Assembly (NCBI RefSeq): GCF_000350225.1 | Contig: NW_005179334.1 | Coordinates: 724,657 to 788,656 of the forward strand | Source of the DNA: Chondrus crispus | Lineage: Eukaryota > Rhodophyta > Florideophyceae > Gigartinales > Gigartinaceae | Direction of reading: 5' to 3' | Length of the DNA stretch: 64,000 nucleotides | Shown: piece after piece, positions 20,601 to 30,180 of the stretch | How the letters are laid out: every line of letters begins with the position of its first letter | Position numbering within the stretch: the first letter of the stretch is position 1 | The notes under the pieces: model-generated | Database searches by the model: none | The model's input: only the letters and a program-made list of their open reading frames with translations | Told to the model about the DNA's origin: nothing | Program-made: the position numbers and the translations under genes

Positions 20601-23600
20601 CAACACTCCTTACAACTTGCTCCAACATGAGGTCCGCCAAATGCCGCACTTCAGTAGTACGGTCTCGCAGACATGCGAAGCATGAGTCAATGAGTGGAGA
20701 TAAATCCTCCCTGCCGGCATCGAATGATCCTATTTCTCCTTGCAGACAAGGTATGAGCCATTCCAGAAATTCCTTGCGGAACGCGGAGTTCAGGGAAGCC
20801 AAGGGTAAATGACAATAGGGTACCAGTGCCTCAAGGCCGAACAATTCAAACCAATTCCGCACAACTTTCGTGGCGGCGTCACGAATACCTCTCTTAATGT
20901 CAACGCATCCTTGGCTCAGAACCGTTGGGGCAAAAACTTTGAAGTGCACAACACCGGGGGTTCCCATTGCCAAAACCAAGCGGCCCAGTACATTGTATGC
21001 AGCAACAGCTAGGTTCCTATTGCTGTCGCTTAGGCGCGCCCGTAAAGCGTTGATTATCTCCATCCCTATGTCTGGCTTGATAAAATCATTTCCGGAGTTA
21101 ATGATCCTATCAACTGCAGCTAACGCATCCTGCCGCTTCTTCCAATTGGAGTTCTTCAAGTCTAGGAAAAGACGCGATCCTGGAGCAAACTCTTCAGAGA
21201 GAGAAACCCGCTCCTGTGGGGGGGCTGGTTCAGGAGTGGGTACCGCCGCGGCCGACGATTCGAGGGTTCTCGCAGCTTCCTCTGGTAAAACGTCTCCCTT
21301 CGTCCGCGGAGGGCTAGTGGCAATTACTTCCAAATCTCCACTGCTTTTGCTTTGTACATCGTTGTTTCCGAACTTCTTCTTTCGGGTGGGGGGATCTGGC
21401 TCTTGGCCGTACTTTTGCAGCTCTACGTCAAACAATTCAAGACACTCCTCGGTTGTGTCGTGATCCAACAACTTCTTTCGGAACGCTTCTGGTTTCATCC
21501 GTATTGACGTCCTACAAGCAAGGGTCAGAGCAGCGTTGCGTGCGGCTGGCGCGGCATTACCTAGAGTTGCCGCAGTGACAGTTGCCACTGTCTGTTCTGG
21601 TACCACTGGAATGCCAAAGTCTTCCACCAAACGACCCAAAAACTTTAAAATCGCAATCACAGCCCTGTTGTTCTTAGTTTCCGTGACAGTTTGTGCAAGA
21701 ATCTCGCACAAATAACGCGGGCTCGTCACCTCCGCGTAGGACATCATTATCTCGCCAACCACCTTTGACGATTTAATATCGCCAAATTTCTCGGCTGTTT
21801 GCAATAATAGAGGTCTCAAGGTCTTCCGCGGAAGTGGTATTGGGCATCTAGTTGCGACCATCCCGAATAGCTCCAGTTTGGGCTTCAGTGCCATAAAATT
21901 AGTATCCCCAAGGCCAGGAGCGCAGGACAGAAGCCCTAATGCGAAAAAAACATCTTCTTCCGTGAAAGAGTCCTTCCCAAAGAGACTGCCATTCACCATT
22001 GCCATGCATGCTACTCTTGCTTTGAAGCTCTTACTACTCCAATTCGCCTTTTCAAACTCTTCGAACCTTTCGACAGCCAAGTCAAGAGCGCTTTCTGGGC
22101 TCTGCAATATCTCTCCCTCATCATCGCTCTCGTATGGTGTAGGCTCTGGTTGCTTGGGCGGCACGGCTCCTCTTGAGGGGGATGGCCTTTTCTTTGGAGA
22201 TGTGGCTGATGTGCTCGACGCAATGTGCTTTTGCTTCACAGCTCTCGTTGCTGGTAGCACCTGCGATACTGAGGCCGAGGTGCTCCCTTTCGCTCTCGCT
22301 TGTTTCTTTGGTTCACTCGACACGACCTTTCTCACGTCCGGTAGCTCGGTAGCGATTGCTGCAACTTTGTCTTTGCGCTTCTTGTCCAGTTTTTCTAGGT
22401 AAACGGCCATATTTTTCTCCCCGACAAGTTTCTGGAGTGATGCGAGCCCTCCAAGTGCTGCATCTCTAACTTCCGGTGACGAGTCTTCTGTCCCTTTCAC
22501 GAAAAGGCCTCCAAAAGACTTGAGGGGTGCCCCTTTGAGATCTGCGCCAGCTGTCCCTTGCCGAAGACTGCGCCCCAACCACAGAAGTGCCTCACACCGA
22601 GCCTTCGGGGTTTTGTGTGAGGCCACGGCGGCTATTTCCTCTTGCAGTTCCACTATTCGAATACATTTTTTCAAATGCAGCGCATCAAGAGCTTTAGTAA
22701 CAGAATCGACCATAATACGATTCTTTTCCTTGAGGCGCCCAAACAAGTCTACAGTAAGAGCCTTCGCCGCGCCCGCCGGAAAGTTTTTCCGTAGCCCGTT
22801 GCACATTGCTTGCAACAAATTCGCAGCTGAGGCCACAACGTTGACGTTCGTATCCTTTGCGATAATCTTCCGCAACCGCGTTAAAACATCCTGGTGGTTG
22901 ACTGGGGTTAGCTTAGCCTGCCCTACAATTTCGACAGCCTCATCCATCGCAGTCTTGCGAGCTTTCCACTTCTTCGAATCTACAGCAGTATACCAGTCCT
23001 TTGTGACCCCTTCTTCAATCAAAACCTTGACTTTGGCGAGCTTTTCGATGAGATTAATTTCAAGTTCGGCTTCTGGCTCTTCACTCTCCGGCTCGCCAAG
23101 TCCAAAACCGTCGTCTTCGTCACCGTCGTCAACATCGCCATCGCCCTCTCTGACTCGTTTCCGCATTGATCGAGTAAGACGAGTGGGTTCAGGCTTGCCT
23201 TGGCCTGCGTGCTTAGCAAACGCGGCGTCAAGTTCCTTCAATGTGACTTCCTTTGCGCCTTTAGTCACCACCTTTGCATCATCACCTACCCATCGATGCA
23301 TTTCAATTGCGAGGCCTTTCGCAGCATTTCGCACGATTTCTTGCGAGTGTCCAAAAAGGGGAGGTAGCTTCTCCGCAACAACTTTAAGAGGTACATACCT
23401 CTTTCCAAACGCATTGAGAGCTTTAGAGACTGCGTCGATAGCCGCGGCAACCACCTTTGGCGTGCGATGCGAAAAGCCAGCAGTCGCCATTGCTGCTACT
23501 GCAACATCACCAGCATCAGCTCCAACAAAGGTTAAAAAAGTTTCGACAGCATTCATTTTGTTTTGTAATCTGCCAGCCAAACCCTTCTCCGCAATGCCCT

Positions 23601-23904
23601 TAACGACATCGCCCGCCGCCTTTCTGACAAGATTTGGTGGTGCGGTATCAGCGAATTTCGAAAGCGCATCAAAGCCAACAAGTTGAGCTGGCGCATTGGA
23701 GTCGCGCACGATCTTTCCCAGGGCGGGAAAGAAGTCAGCATATATCTTAGCGTCTTCGCTCGCAGCAGAGAACTTATCGGTGAGTTCGCGACAGGCAGCC
23801 TCTCGGACCTTCCAGTGTTTGTGTAAAACGCGCTCTGCCAAGGGGAGTTTCTTGAACTTCTGGACGGGGTCCTCACCAGGCGAGGACGACGCAGTGGCGT
23901 CCAT
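17674..23904 (-). CDS. XMAP215/CKAP5/MOR1-type TOG-array microtubule polymerase (2076 aa)
   Basis: This family binds tubulin through TOG domains and speeds microtubule plus-end growth at spindles and cortical arrays. HEAT-like TOG units are visible at about residues 15-230 (LAERVLHKHWKVREAACREL), 295-530 (SKKWKARKTAMDEAVEIV), 615-850 (NWSSKSFKARVACMAMV), 920-1150 (NSNWKKRQDALAAVDRII) and a fifth near 1260-1510 (RFLKKRRRFIQELN). An acidic linker (EGDGDVDDGDEDDGFG) separates the first two, and a basic Ser/Pro/Arg linker near 1160-1250 is suited to lattice binding. The C-terminal 350 residues are helical and end in a predicted coiled segment (LRERMARIRQLQ). Five TOGs and about 2000 residues match the animal/plant architecture. 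The ATG at 23904 is followed directly by TOG1. It is one uninterrupted exon, notable for this length. Confidence 0.92.
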   Translation of the reverse strand: MDATASSSPGEDPVQKFKKLPLAERVLHKHWKVREAACRELTDKFSAASEDAKIYADFFPALGKIVRDSNAPAQLVGFDALSKFADTAPPNLVRKAAGDVVKGIAEKGLAGRLQNKMNAVETFLTFVGADAGDVAVAAMATAGFSHRTPKVVAAAIDAVSKALNAFGKRYVPLKVVAEKLPPLFGHSQEIVRNAAKGLAIEMHRWVGDDAKVVTKGAKEVTLKELDAAFAKHAGQGKPEPTRLTRSMRKRVREGDGDVDDGDEDDGFGLGEPESEEPEAELEINLIEKLAKVKVLIEEGVTKDWYTAVDSKKWKARKTAMDEAVEIVGQAKLTPVNHQDVLTRLRKIIAKDTNVNVVASAANLLQAMCNGLRKNFPAGAAKALTVDLFGRLKEKNRIMVDSVTKALDALHLKKCIRIVELQEEIAAVASHKTPKARCEALLWLGRSLRQGTAGADLKGAPLKSFGGLFVKGTEDSSPEVRDAALGGLASLQKLVGEKNMAVYLEKLDKKRKDKVAAIATELPDVRKVVSSEPKKQARAKGSTSASVSQVLPATRAVKQKHIASSTSATSPKKRPSPSRGAVPPKQPEPTPYESDDEGEILQSPESALDLAVERFEEFEKANWSSKSFKARVACMAMVNGSLFGKDSFTEEDVFFALGLLSCAPGLGDTNFMALKPKLELFGMVATRCPIPLPRKTLRPLLLQTAEKFGDIKSSKVVGEIMMSYAEVTSPRYLCEILAQTVTETKNNRAVIAILKFLGRLVEDFGIPVVPEQTVATVTAATLGNAAPAARNAALTLACRTSIRMKPEAFRKKLLDHDTTEECLELFDVELQKYGQEPDPPTRKKKFGNNDVQSKSSGDLEVIATSPPRTKGDVLPEEAARTLESSAAAVPTPEPAPPQERVSLSEEFAPGSRLFLDLKNSNWKKRQDALAAVDRIINSGNDFIKPDIGMEIINALRARLSDSNRNLAVAAYNVLGRLVLAMGTPGVVHFKVFAPTVLSQGCVDIKRGIRDAATKVVRNWFELFGLEALVPYCHLPLASLNSAFRKEFLEWLIPCLQGEIGSFDAGREDLSPLIDSCFACLRDRTTEVRHLADLMLEQVVRSVGIGAIDMKLLSMTKAARNQIDPVLEKYRASAPKAAGTSAPPPERSGIPVTPRSARERPRSMALPRTPASRRGGPFAADFSTPAGTPSRRKRPASARASPVVPPFRELEQQERDETPVIVQNDGRDVRAQRFLKKRRRFIQELNEADPSGDIQPLISEDVEDLMEDLTECCSPYLCTKLTAPSNRFRMHVEAIEVVSSYLDVHPESLLYAADVLLRWSACRIEDSRTPPTVLVKLAVFVSNICEVLMSSGTTIGEYEACAILPPIVDKCGSNRESIRVAMRSCLLSIGDVVSDEVFLVLLTSCLRYPVSPRAHNAVGNEICRLIEKRCTSGAGMPAGVLPTIGKVAGSEDEGAGRAAAVCLDRAHEFFGDDLWELVGGLTETEAGLLEGRLKAVPGGSKEEVQAPKAGEISRVADEPTDGVSHAQKNVVQRPMSIVPSDIRSEDFRLSVAPAPPNSVITSISDSLNTATPRKTCNQSADSVPATPGLPMKQRRIVQDSEKENLVADILARLQSHDRDLQLSGLASIFDDLRREGNLLTYTGSSALLLQLVKCFTETLGRLENGAAEEDDPAVLKSFLKGVIRFAREPELLRKLDQSSVESLLADALNAMLPQAVVGVEDWDQVRRGVNLMIVKVLESCNQNLLYTAMINLLLENIKEMQQHSGSARMSPSLAKSSICIKSIAKVSKRGFADCRMDALLRDIHLFLVANPVRRDGKPSAEDQTFAMRLLKTVVNAIIDEMGKDIRSHLSLIPHAEGSQLVHYIDMTLGGRDESLESSEAAQQLGSLGDRKDSGAVITWCLSNIDKGMRSDSVLRQLQNELEGSGVIALDAHLAQYDQDMQVFVRNGLDRLSREESQRDIVSRPDGGTSQQAFGNGYRDASVPIRRSIPGAMEDMEMPSAGDISGHSAGQVYLKRLQEIQLRYGLQTGDRTQMDGVAGTEKENGTVERVLSAEDTRDKASTLRERMARIRQLQSSSKD

Positions 23905-26900
23905 CTCTTACGCCAAGAGGGGTGTGGTGCGGCTCGTCTTCAATGGATGAATCTTAATACCGATGCCAACTTCGGTGCAAGGTTTCCGATGGGAAAACGA
24001 ATTGAGAGATGGGGGTTGCTATGAGTTAGGAGAAGGAAAAAAAAAAGCTGCTCTGTGTACCAACGGACTGGAGAGTTTTACGTAGGCGTGATACAAAATG
24101 ATGAAGTCAAAAGACAATGGCCCGCCCTTCCAAACCAAGCGCAATAAGCACACAAGATGAAGGGCGGACTTCGGTGGAACTGTGTTTGGGCTCCATACGA
24201 TTTCGAAAAGCAGTTTGAAGATTCAAACAGGCCTATTGCATTTGGAACAGTTCTTACAGTGCTCCCCTTCCCTACTTCCACGTGTACACGTGTTCGGACG
24301 AAACAGTTCAAGAGGCAGGTTAGTGGCAAAAGGGACAAACACCAGGCCTTCCATCTTATTTCGATCCTTTTTTTTTGTTAAATTGCCATCGGCTATTGGT
24401 ATTGACATCATTATCGTGGCAACATGTTGCTACATCGCTGTGCCCTCATCCAGAGGCGTCGTGGCGACCTATGAGGGAGCACAACTGGTCCACGGCAAAA
24501 CCACATTGGAAGTCCAACCTTGGTGCTCTAAAGGAAATATTGTACATTACAGTAGATGCCAAGACGTACAGTATTGCTTCGTCTTCACTGGGTGCATCCA
24601 CGAGATAAAATTCCGCCGAGTATTCCGCCGAGTATATTAACAAAAGCCTGAAAGGCTTCAATCATGGTGTGAAAGGATCGCATGTACTGTACATGTCCCC
24701 TGTCCCATACAGGGACAGGCGGGACAGTGCATACCCCGCCCAGTCCCTCTCTTGCAACGCAGTTGAATCAGGAGAGCTGGGTTCACTTCACTCGCAGATA
24801 TTCAGGCTCGGTCCGCTCATAATGCTTGTACTTTTCAATTGGCGTAAAGTCTACATGTAGACATGACAAAGCGGCAGCGAATCTTCGAACGATATACTGT
24901 AGTACATAACATAAAAAGATCAGAAGTCACACAGCACACACCTGACTCTAACTGCCGTTTACAGTAAAACGGCTGCAGAATGAAATATTGTTTCCGCAAG
25001 AACCAAATGAACTCGTTCTCAACGTGCATTGGGCCATTTCTTGAAACACATTTATGCATTCCAACTTAGACGATTGTGCGACATAGCGCATGTTGTTTAG
25101 ACGAGCCTCAAGATGGTTGTGGTCTCTTTTGTTCATCAGTATGAATGAGCAAGTGCGGATTTTCTCTGGTGCCATCTGACAGGGCACCGGTGACGCGCGA
25201 GCTTCCAAAGTGTGGAGCACAAATTTTTTGTTCCTTCTCTCGTCCACTGCTGGAAGACACATTGTAGAAAGAGGCCACCGCTTACTGCTATGAACATAAG
25301 GGAGTGAAGTTGCGACACACTCGCTAAACAAACAGAAGACTAAAAAAATTCATCTGTTTTTTCGTGGAATCTCTCATCCTCTACAAACACACGCAACCCA
25401 CACACTTGTATTAGAACACAACGACAGCTGTGAAACTATGAATCCAGTACTAGTTTTGCGTTCAACAAGCGGCGAGACGTTCTTCGAATTTGTGAAGTAG
25501 GCTCCTAGACTGTGCCTATCCTGGCTGTTACTTATTGACTCGGGGCAGAAACTTTGACCTTTCCGCATCCTACGCTTGGGAAGATCCATTTTCTCAAAGG
25601 CACAACATCAGCAGTAGCTGTGGTAGTTTTACAACGGAACAACTTTTCTATGGTTAATTAACTGTTATTGGACAGTTTGGCCCAGACCTTCAACTGTGAA
25701 GCGGCCATGGACCTTAATCGTCAAGAGATTTTCAGTTCCAATCCCGATAGAAGAATATTCATTGCACCCGTGATTCCAAGAAATACCTAGTTATACAGTA
25801 TTTCGCTGTGCTGTTGAGGTTTCAATTTTATAATTTTTAGGAGCACCTTTTCCACTTGACTTTGCTTGCTTTCCACTCTTCATAGTTCTTGGTTGTACAT
25901 TTCGTGCACAAATCTCTGTCTCCACCCTTGATACAAATAGAGAGGAGTACGGGTTCGCTGTATGTTTTCACGCAAAACTTCCGCATTGCAGCTCTTTCAA
26001 TAATGACCAGCTCTCTGATTCGCCGTCCCACAGAGCGAAAAGGAGGCTTAGCTCACCCGCCGAGAAATGGCTGTGGTCATGAAATTGATTGTTAAAACTA
26101 TCAGCTTGCAACACAGACCTGATTGTGCCGATAACTACCCTGTTCGGTTCTGGCCTGGTTAGCTAATACTGAGCGCTTATCAATGACATCACATTGACGT
26201 TTATACGTTGGTGTCTATGATTTTAAACGTACTGTGAGCGGTGAGGCTACCTAGACTTGTAAATATGACCTACGTGCTTTTCCACTTAAGTGCACGTTTC
26301 TTCACGAGTAGACCGATATGGCCTTGAGTTACGAAATCTTGCCACATGAATATCGGCTATCACTGTCAAGCGTTTGTGCAGGCACATTCTTCAAATGAGA
26401 GCAATTCTTCAAATGAGAGCACATCCTATGCAAGTTCAGGTCACTAAAGCATACAGATTAGGAAGTATGGTCTTCTGCGGAATCTTTCGAGCTCAGCAAT
26501 TGAGCGCTACCAAGCAAACGCTCAAAATTGGATCTTCCAAGGGGCAATTGTGTTTGGAATGCCACATGGCGCTAGCAAGCAACAGTGCAGCGCATTTCCT
26601 GAGACGGACCGACAAAAGTCTTTAACCGAAAACGTCTGCCCATAAACGATATGACGCTTGGGACATGAGCTAGAAGGCTACCGGCTTCAGAGTCGGTTGC
26701 CCCCCGACTGTAACGGAAGGAGCACGTCATTAACTCATAGAGTTAGGTCTCGCGCGATGAATAGTTGGATCTTGCGATTGATTATAGCAATATTGCAAGA
26801 AATGCTCGGGACTCTGATTAGTGAGCTCTCAAAGTGCACAGGAAAAGGAATCTGATCTGCAGCGCCGCAATGCAAAGGGTGATTAAGCTCTATTCGTGAG

Positions 26901-26923
26901 CGAGTATTAAACCCTCCATAGGG
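23905..26923. other. 3-kb intergenic region, no gene recognised
   Basis: Contains the TOG gene promoter and otherwise only short frames without motifs. Small repeats seen: CGCCGAGTATTC duplicated in tandem near 24605, CCTGTCCC hairpin at 24699-24719, and ATTCTTCAAATGAGAGC in two tandem copies at 26387-26421. No RNA gene was found. Confidence 0.5.
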
Positions 26924-27382
26924 TTATTTCTCATTCGCTACACCAAGCAATCGATAAATCATGTAGGCGATAGCACCCGTAACGACGTTGAATATCATGA
27001 AAATGAAAAACTGGTTTGGTTCATCGTGGTGATGGTGGTGATCATGATGATGATCATGGTCGTGGTCATGATGATCATGGTCGTGGTCGTGGTCGTGGTC
27101 GTGGTCACGGTCGTGGTCGTGGTCGTGGTCTTGGTCTCTGTGCAAGGAGGAGATGGAACGTTGGCGGATATGCGGAGAGGACTGGTGGAAACCTGTGTCT
27201 CCCGCATCTGCTTTGAGTCCGGGCATTGCTGCGGTGCTAAGCTTGCGCTGAGATCTGGCGGGAGAGGAAAGTAGAGGTGAGACCTGGCCAGGACGGAATG
27301 AAAAGCTAAATTGCTCGCGCCACCAACATGCACTCGAACAGAAAAGGGCTGCGGGCATGAGGTGCCAGTGCCAGCAATACAT
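26924..27382 (-). CDS. His/Asp-repeat protein with C-terminal membrane segment (152 aa)
   Basis: From the ATG at 27382 the protein has an Arg/Ser-rich N-terminus with SQRKLSTAAMPG, which looks like a mitochondrial or plastid presequence. Then, at about residues 84-120, comes a run of His-Asp dipeptides (DHDHDHDRDHDHDHDH...), turning His-rich before DEPNQ. A hydrophobic helix, FFIFMIFNVVTGAIAYMIYR, follows and a short tail LLGVANEK ends the protein. His/Asp runs often bind zinc, nickel or other divalent metals. I infer a membrane-anchored metal-binding or metal-buffering protein of an organelle, but no family is recognised. A second ATG at codon 9 is also plausible. The repeat makes the reverse strand look coding too; the presequence and TM segment support this strand. 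Confidence 0.6.
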   Translation of the reverse strand: MYCWHWHLMPAALFCSSACWWREQFSFSFRPGQVSPLLSSPARSQRKLSTAAMPGLKADAGDTGFHQSSPHIRQRSISSLHRDQDHDHDHDRDHDHDHDHDHDHHDHDHDHHHDHHHHHDEPNQFFIFMIFNVVTGAIAYMIYRLLGVANEK

Positions 27383-27829
27383 CGACTACAGGTACACGTG
27401 GCAGAAATCGGGGGACAAGAATGACTAAAAAGCGGAGGCTTACAGAAGTCGAGTGATGATCGACTTTGAGATTGATGAGATTTCTAGCAGCAGCTTTACA
27501 GCGGCACAAAGCAACTTTACGATGCGCTGTTTAACGCCTCCGTTTGGTATGATCTCCGTGGCGTGCTCCAGCTCCTTCTGTGGTCCCCGCAACTTCATTT
27601 CAAAGGTAGAGACACACCCCTCGGCCGGCACAATCAAGGCGCTTTCTGCCGCCATTCAATTGCTTGAGATCCTGGTTCGACTCGGCGCAAAGACTCTTGA
27701 GGTCACCCCATCTCACTTCCCCACTACCGTTTCCTTCTTTCCAGTTGAGATATGTGCAGCTACGTTGAAACTCACCACCCCCGCTTTCACAGTTCAGCTC
27801 AGCACAGCATTGCATTCGCCAGCAGATCA
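27383..27829. promoter_or_regulatory. Divergent region between His/Asp gene and S2P protease
   Basis: 447 bp separate two divergent starts. A plus-strand frame 27456-27833 (125 codons, starting MIDFEIDEIS) overlaps the protease ATG by 4 bp, and a minus-strand frame 27655-27440 (71 codons, ending LLLEISSISKSIITRLL) lies opposite. Neither is recognisable, and only one, if any, can be real. Confidence 0.4.
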
Positions 27830-29200
27830 ATGACGCATTTCACACCAGCGTTTGCCGCATCGGCCCCGCGTCTATCTTTGTTACGATCAATTTCGCTTTG
27901 CCGAGCACCACAAATTTGTCAGAGAGGTGAGTTTGTTAAGCGCGTACGCCATGCCACAATCTCTCACGCAACTGGCGATGCAGCGCGTGTTCCACGAGAC
28001 GCCGCCGCAGCTGCACCGGGCAGACAATCAACTCGACAGGCACCGACAGCAAGCTTGCTCGCCTCCGTCACCCAGGTAGCGAGTACTGGTGCGGGTATAT
28101 TCCTGTTGGGGTTTATCATTTTCGTGCATGAGAGTGGTCACTTTCTAGCCGCGCGTCTCCAAGGCATACGAGTGAAAAACTTCTCCATCGGTTTCGGGCC
28201 ACAAATTTTCAACTTCTCTCCTGCCAAATCGGAAACAGAATTTACAGTTCGTCTACTCCCGTTGGGAGGCTATGTCGCCTTCCCTGAGCATGCGACCATC
28301 GACGAGGAAACAGGAGAAACAGTAGTCAGCGATGACCCCGACCTGCTTCAAAACCGACCGCTTTTCGATCGCGCTCTAGTTATATCCGCCGGTGTGATTG
28401 CAAACGTTATTCTGGCCTGGGGCTGTATTTTCGCTTCGGTTTCTACCGTCGGCCTTCCTACTTACAATTTCAGTCCAGGTGTCAATATTGCTAACATCGT
28501 CGATACACAAGGGACTGGAGCAAAGGCGGGAGTGAAAGCAGGAGACGTAATTTTGCGTGTCGATGGGAACGAGGTTCCAAAATCGCTCGATAGTGCCCGT
28601 GTGGTAGCGGAAAAGATCAGAACGTCTGGCGGTCGAGAGATGGATTTCCGTATTCTTAGGGGTGGGAAGGAGTTTGACATGCAAATCAGAGCCAAGTGCT
28701 GCACACCTGAAGGAAATGCTGCCATGGGCGTACAATTGATTCCGAATGCGGATGTCACTCGTGTTCGCCCGCCGACCGTACTGAAATCGGTAGAAACAAC
28801 AAACAAAGAATTCTCTCGTTTGTCTAGACAAACGTGGAACGGGCTGACATCAATAGTTTCCAACTTCCAGAAATCTTCACAGAACCTGTCGGGGCCCATT
28901 GGGGTCGTCTCTATGGGTGCGGATTTGGCGCGCAACGACACAGCGGCTCTACTGACATTTTGCGCCGTTATTAGCATCAACTTGGCATTGATCAACTCAC
29001 TGCCCCTACCGGCTTTGGATGGTGGGCAGATGACGTTTCTGTTAATTGAAGCTCTCAGGGGAGCGCCAGTCTCTTTAAGGGTTCAAGATGCCATTAATCG
29101 AACTGCGTTGTTGCTGTTTTTGGCATTTTCCGGAGTCCTTGTCTTTGGAGACCTTGAGAAACTTAACATTTTGAGCGCTATTCAGAAGCTTTTCGGCTAA
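27830..29200 (+). CDS. Site-2 protease, RseP/AraSP-like, organelle-targeted (456 aa)
   Basis: This is an intramembrane zinc metalloprotease that cuts membrane proteins within the bilayer. The zinc motif HESGH is at residues 100-104 within the first hydrophobic segment (GIFLLGFIIFVHESGH). It is followed by FSIGFGPQIF and RLLPLGGYVAF, as in RseP/AraSP. A PDZ domain occupies about residues 225-310 (TGAKAGVKAGDVILRVDGNE). The second zinc-ligand motif is in NSLPLPALDGGQMTFLLIEA near the C-terminus, with a final membrane helix. The N-terminus (MTHFTPAFAASAPRLSLLRS, Ser/Arg/Ala-rich, few acids) is typical of a transit peptide, so plastid inner envelope or thylakoid is likely, as for Arabidopsis AraSP. 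An upstream in-frame non-ATG extension was rejected. Single exon, all key residues present. Confidence 0.9.
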   Translation: MTHFTPAFAASAPRLSLLRSISLCRAPQICQRGEFVKRVRHATISHATGDAARVPRDAAAAAPGRQSTRQAPTASLLASVTQVASTGAGIFLLGFIIFVHESGHFLAARLQGIRVKNFSIGFGPQIFNFSPAKSETEFTVRLLPLGGYVAFPEHATIDEETGETVVSDDPDLLQNRPLFDRALVISAGVIANVILAWGCIFASVSTVGLPTYNFSPGVNIANIVDTQGTGAKAGVKAGDVILRVDGNEVPKSLDSARVVAEKIRTSGGREMDFRILRGGKEFDMQIRAKCCTPEGNAAMGVQLIPNADVTRVRPPTVLKSVETTNKEFSRLSRQTWNGLTSIVSNFQKSSQNLSGPIGVVSMGADLARNDTAALLTFCAVISINLALINSLPLPALDGGQMTFLLIEALRGAPVSLRVQDAINRTALLLFLAFSGVLVFGDLEKLNILSAIQKLFG

Positions 29201-29559
29201 GCCAATTGGTTTGATAGCGTTTTCGTTACAAGCCAACCCTGTATTTGTAATGATGTGACTCAAAATTCTTCTCGCCCCATTCGCATATCACGCGAAGGAT
29301 AATGCGGAAATAGGAAACGCTTGATACTGTACTGTAGAAAGGAAGGTAGCCTGCAATGTGATCGTAAGGGGTAGCAGAGTCGTAGGCACGGTGTATGGCG
29401 AGAACAACATAAATTTACATTTCTAGGATGGCCCCCTCGATAATGCAGCACTAACTTGATGCCTAATGCGAGCACTGCTGCATATTCTCTAGTGCATTTG
29501 GCTCATCTGGAACCCCGGTTTGTGGTCCAAAAAAAAGTGACGCTTTAACGTGCCCTGCA
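29201..29559. other. Intergenic, no gene recognised
   Basis: Region between the protease stop and the first similarity to gene A. No coding frame is supported. Confidence 0.45.
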
Positions 29560-30180
29560 TGGTTTGTTTGTCCATTGCTTGGCCACAGGAGCGATAGTTA
29601 GGCCACTGGCGAATTTGTGTGCAGTTGGACAAGTCCACAGTGTGTATAGAAGAGCAAGTTGCTAATGATCTAGCTCTCGAGATCTTGGACGAAAGGCCTT
29701 CTAAGAAATGAGAAGATAGTATCGGGCGGTGACGGTGGTGTGAGTACAAACCTGAGGGTCAACGATAAGGCAGGGGGGCTTGCATAGACGCACGACCCTT
29801 AGATTATTTTCTATTGAATCGCCTTGTATTCAGGACGCACGCGTTTTCTCGTGTTCCGTGTGACACGAACGAGAGTTGTGCCACACAAGGTCATGTGGTC
29901 ATATTCCACGGGCGCACACTGAGAATGAGGAAATACTGCGATTCGGTGGGTTTGGGAAGCGAAGGGAAGAGAGAAGCATGTGACTTTCTTCCTGCTTCGC
30001 CAAGCCTGCCTATAAGACGTGATTGTGAACAGTCACGTTGTCCCTCAGGAAACATGTGTACAACATACACGGAAGTTGGTATCGCTCATGGTAGACCATC
30101 TCAATCCTGGTGATTCGTGGATATCCGACAACTCAATTGAAGAGAATGTGATACCGCACATCTTTATTAAGTGGGTTGCG
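29560..30180 (+). pseudogene. Decayed copy E of the secreted Cys-rich family
   Basis: DNA from about 29567 to 29952 is strongly similar to gene A (14405-14790): for example GTTGCTAATGAT, GAATCGCCTTGTATTCA and CGCGTTTTCTCRTGTTC-type blocks align almost base for base. It encodes LNRLVFRTHAFSRVPCDTNE and SCATQGHVV, but frameshifts and stops separate it from the upstream module remnant. The middle of the C-terminal domain is replaced by about 170 bp that read CDFLPASPSLPIRRDCEQ and CPSGNMCTTYTEV, resembling a piece of the 10-Cys module (C.CLP......C...DC..GE.C). Then TTGAAGAGAATGTGAT near 30140 matches the end of gene A again. No start codon or signal peptide was found. Confidence 0.75.

Noticed and set aside
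22520-23686. 388-codon + strand frame opposite the TOG gene
   Set aside because: Shadow frame, rich in Ser/Ala/Phe, without domain; the TOG array on the other strand is unambiguous.
26645-26735. tRNA-like paired segments near GCTACCGGCTTCAGAGTCGG
   Set aside because: Arms do not form a cloverleaf and no B box is present.
27016-27274. Val/Met-rich and Gly/Arg-rich frames on the + strand
   Set aside because: Antisense translations of the His-Asp repeat; no ends that look like protein.
27440-27655. Minus-strand 71-codon frame as KEOPS subunit PCC1
   Set aside because: Considered because of its helical C-terminus, but the length and key positions do not fit.
27672-27684. tRNA B-box-like GGTTCGACTC
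   Set aside because: No A box or acceptor stem around it; chance match.
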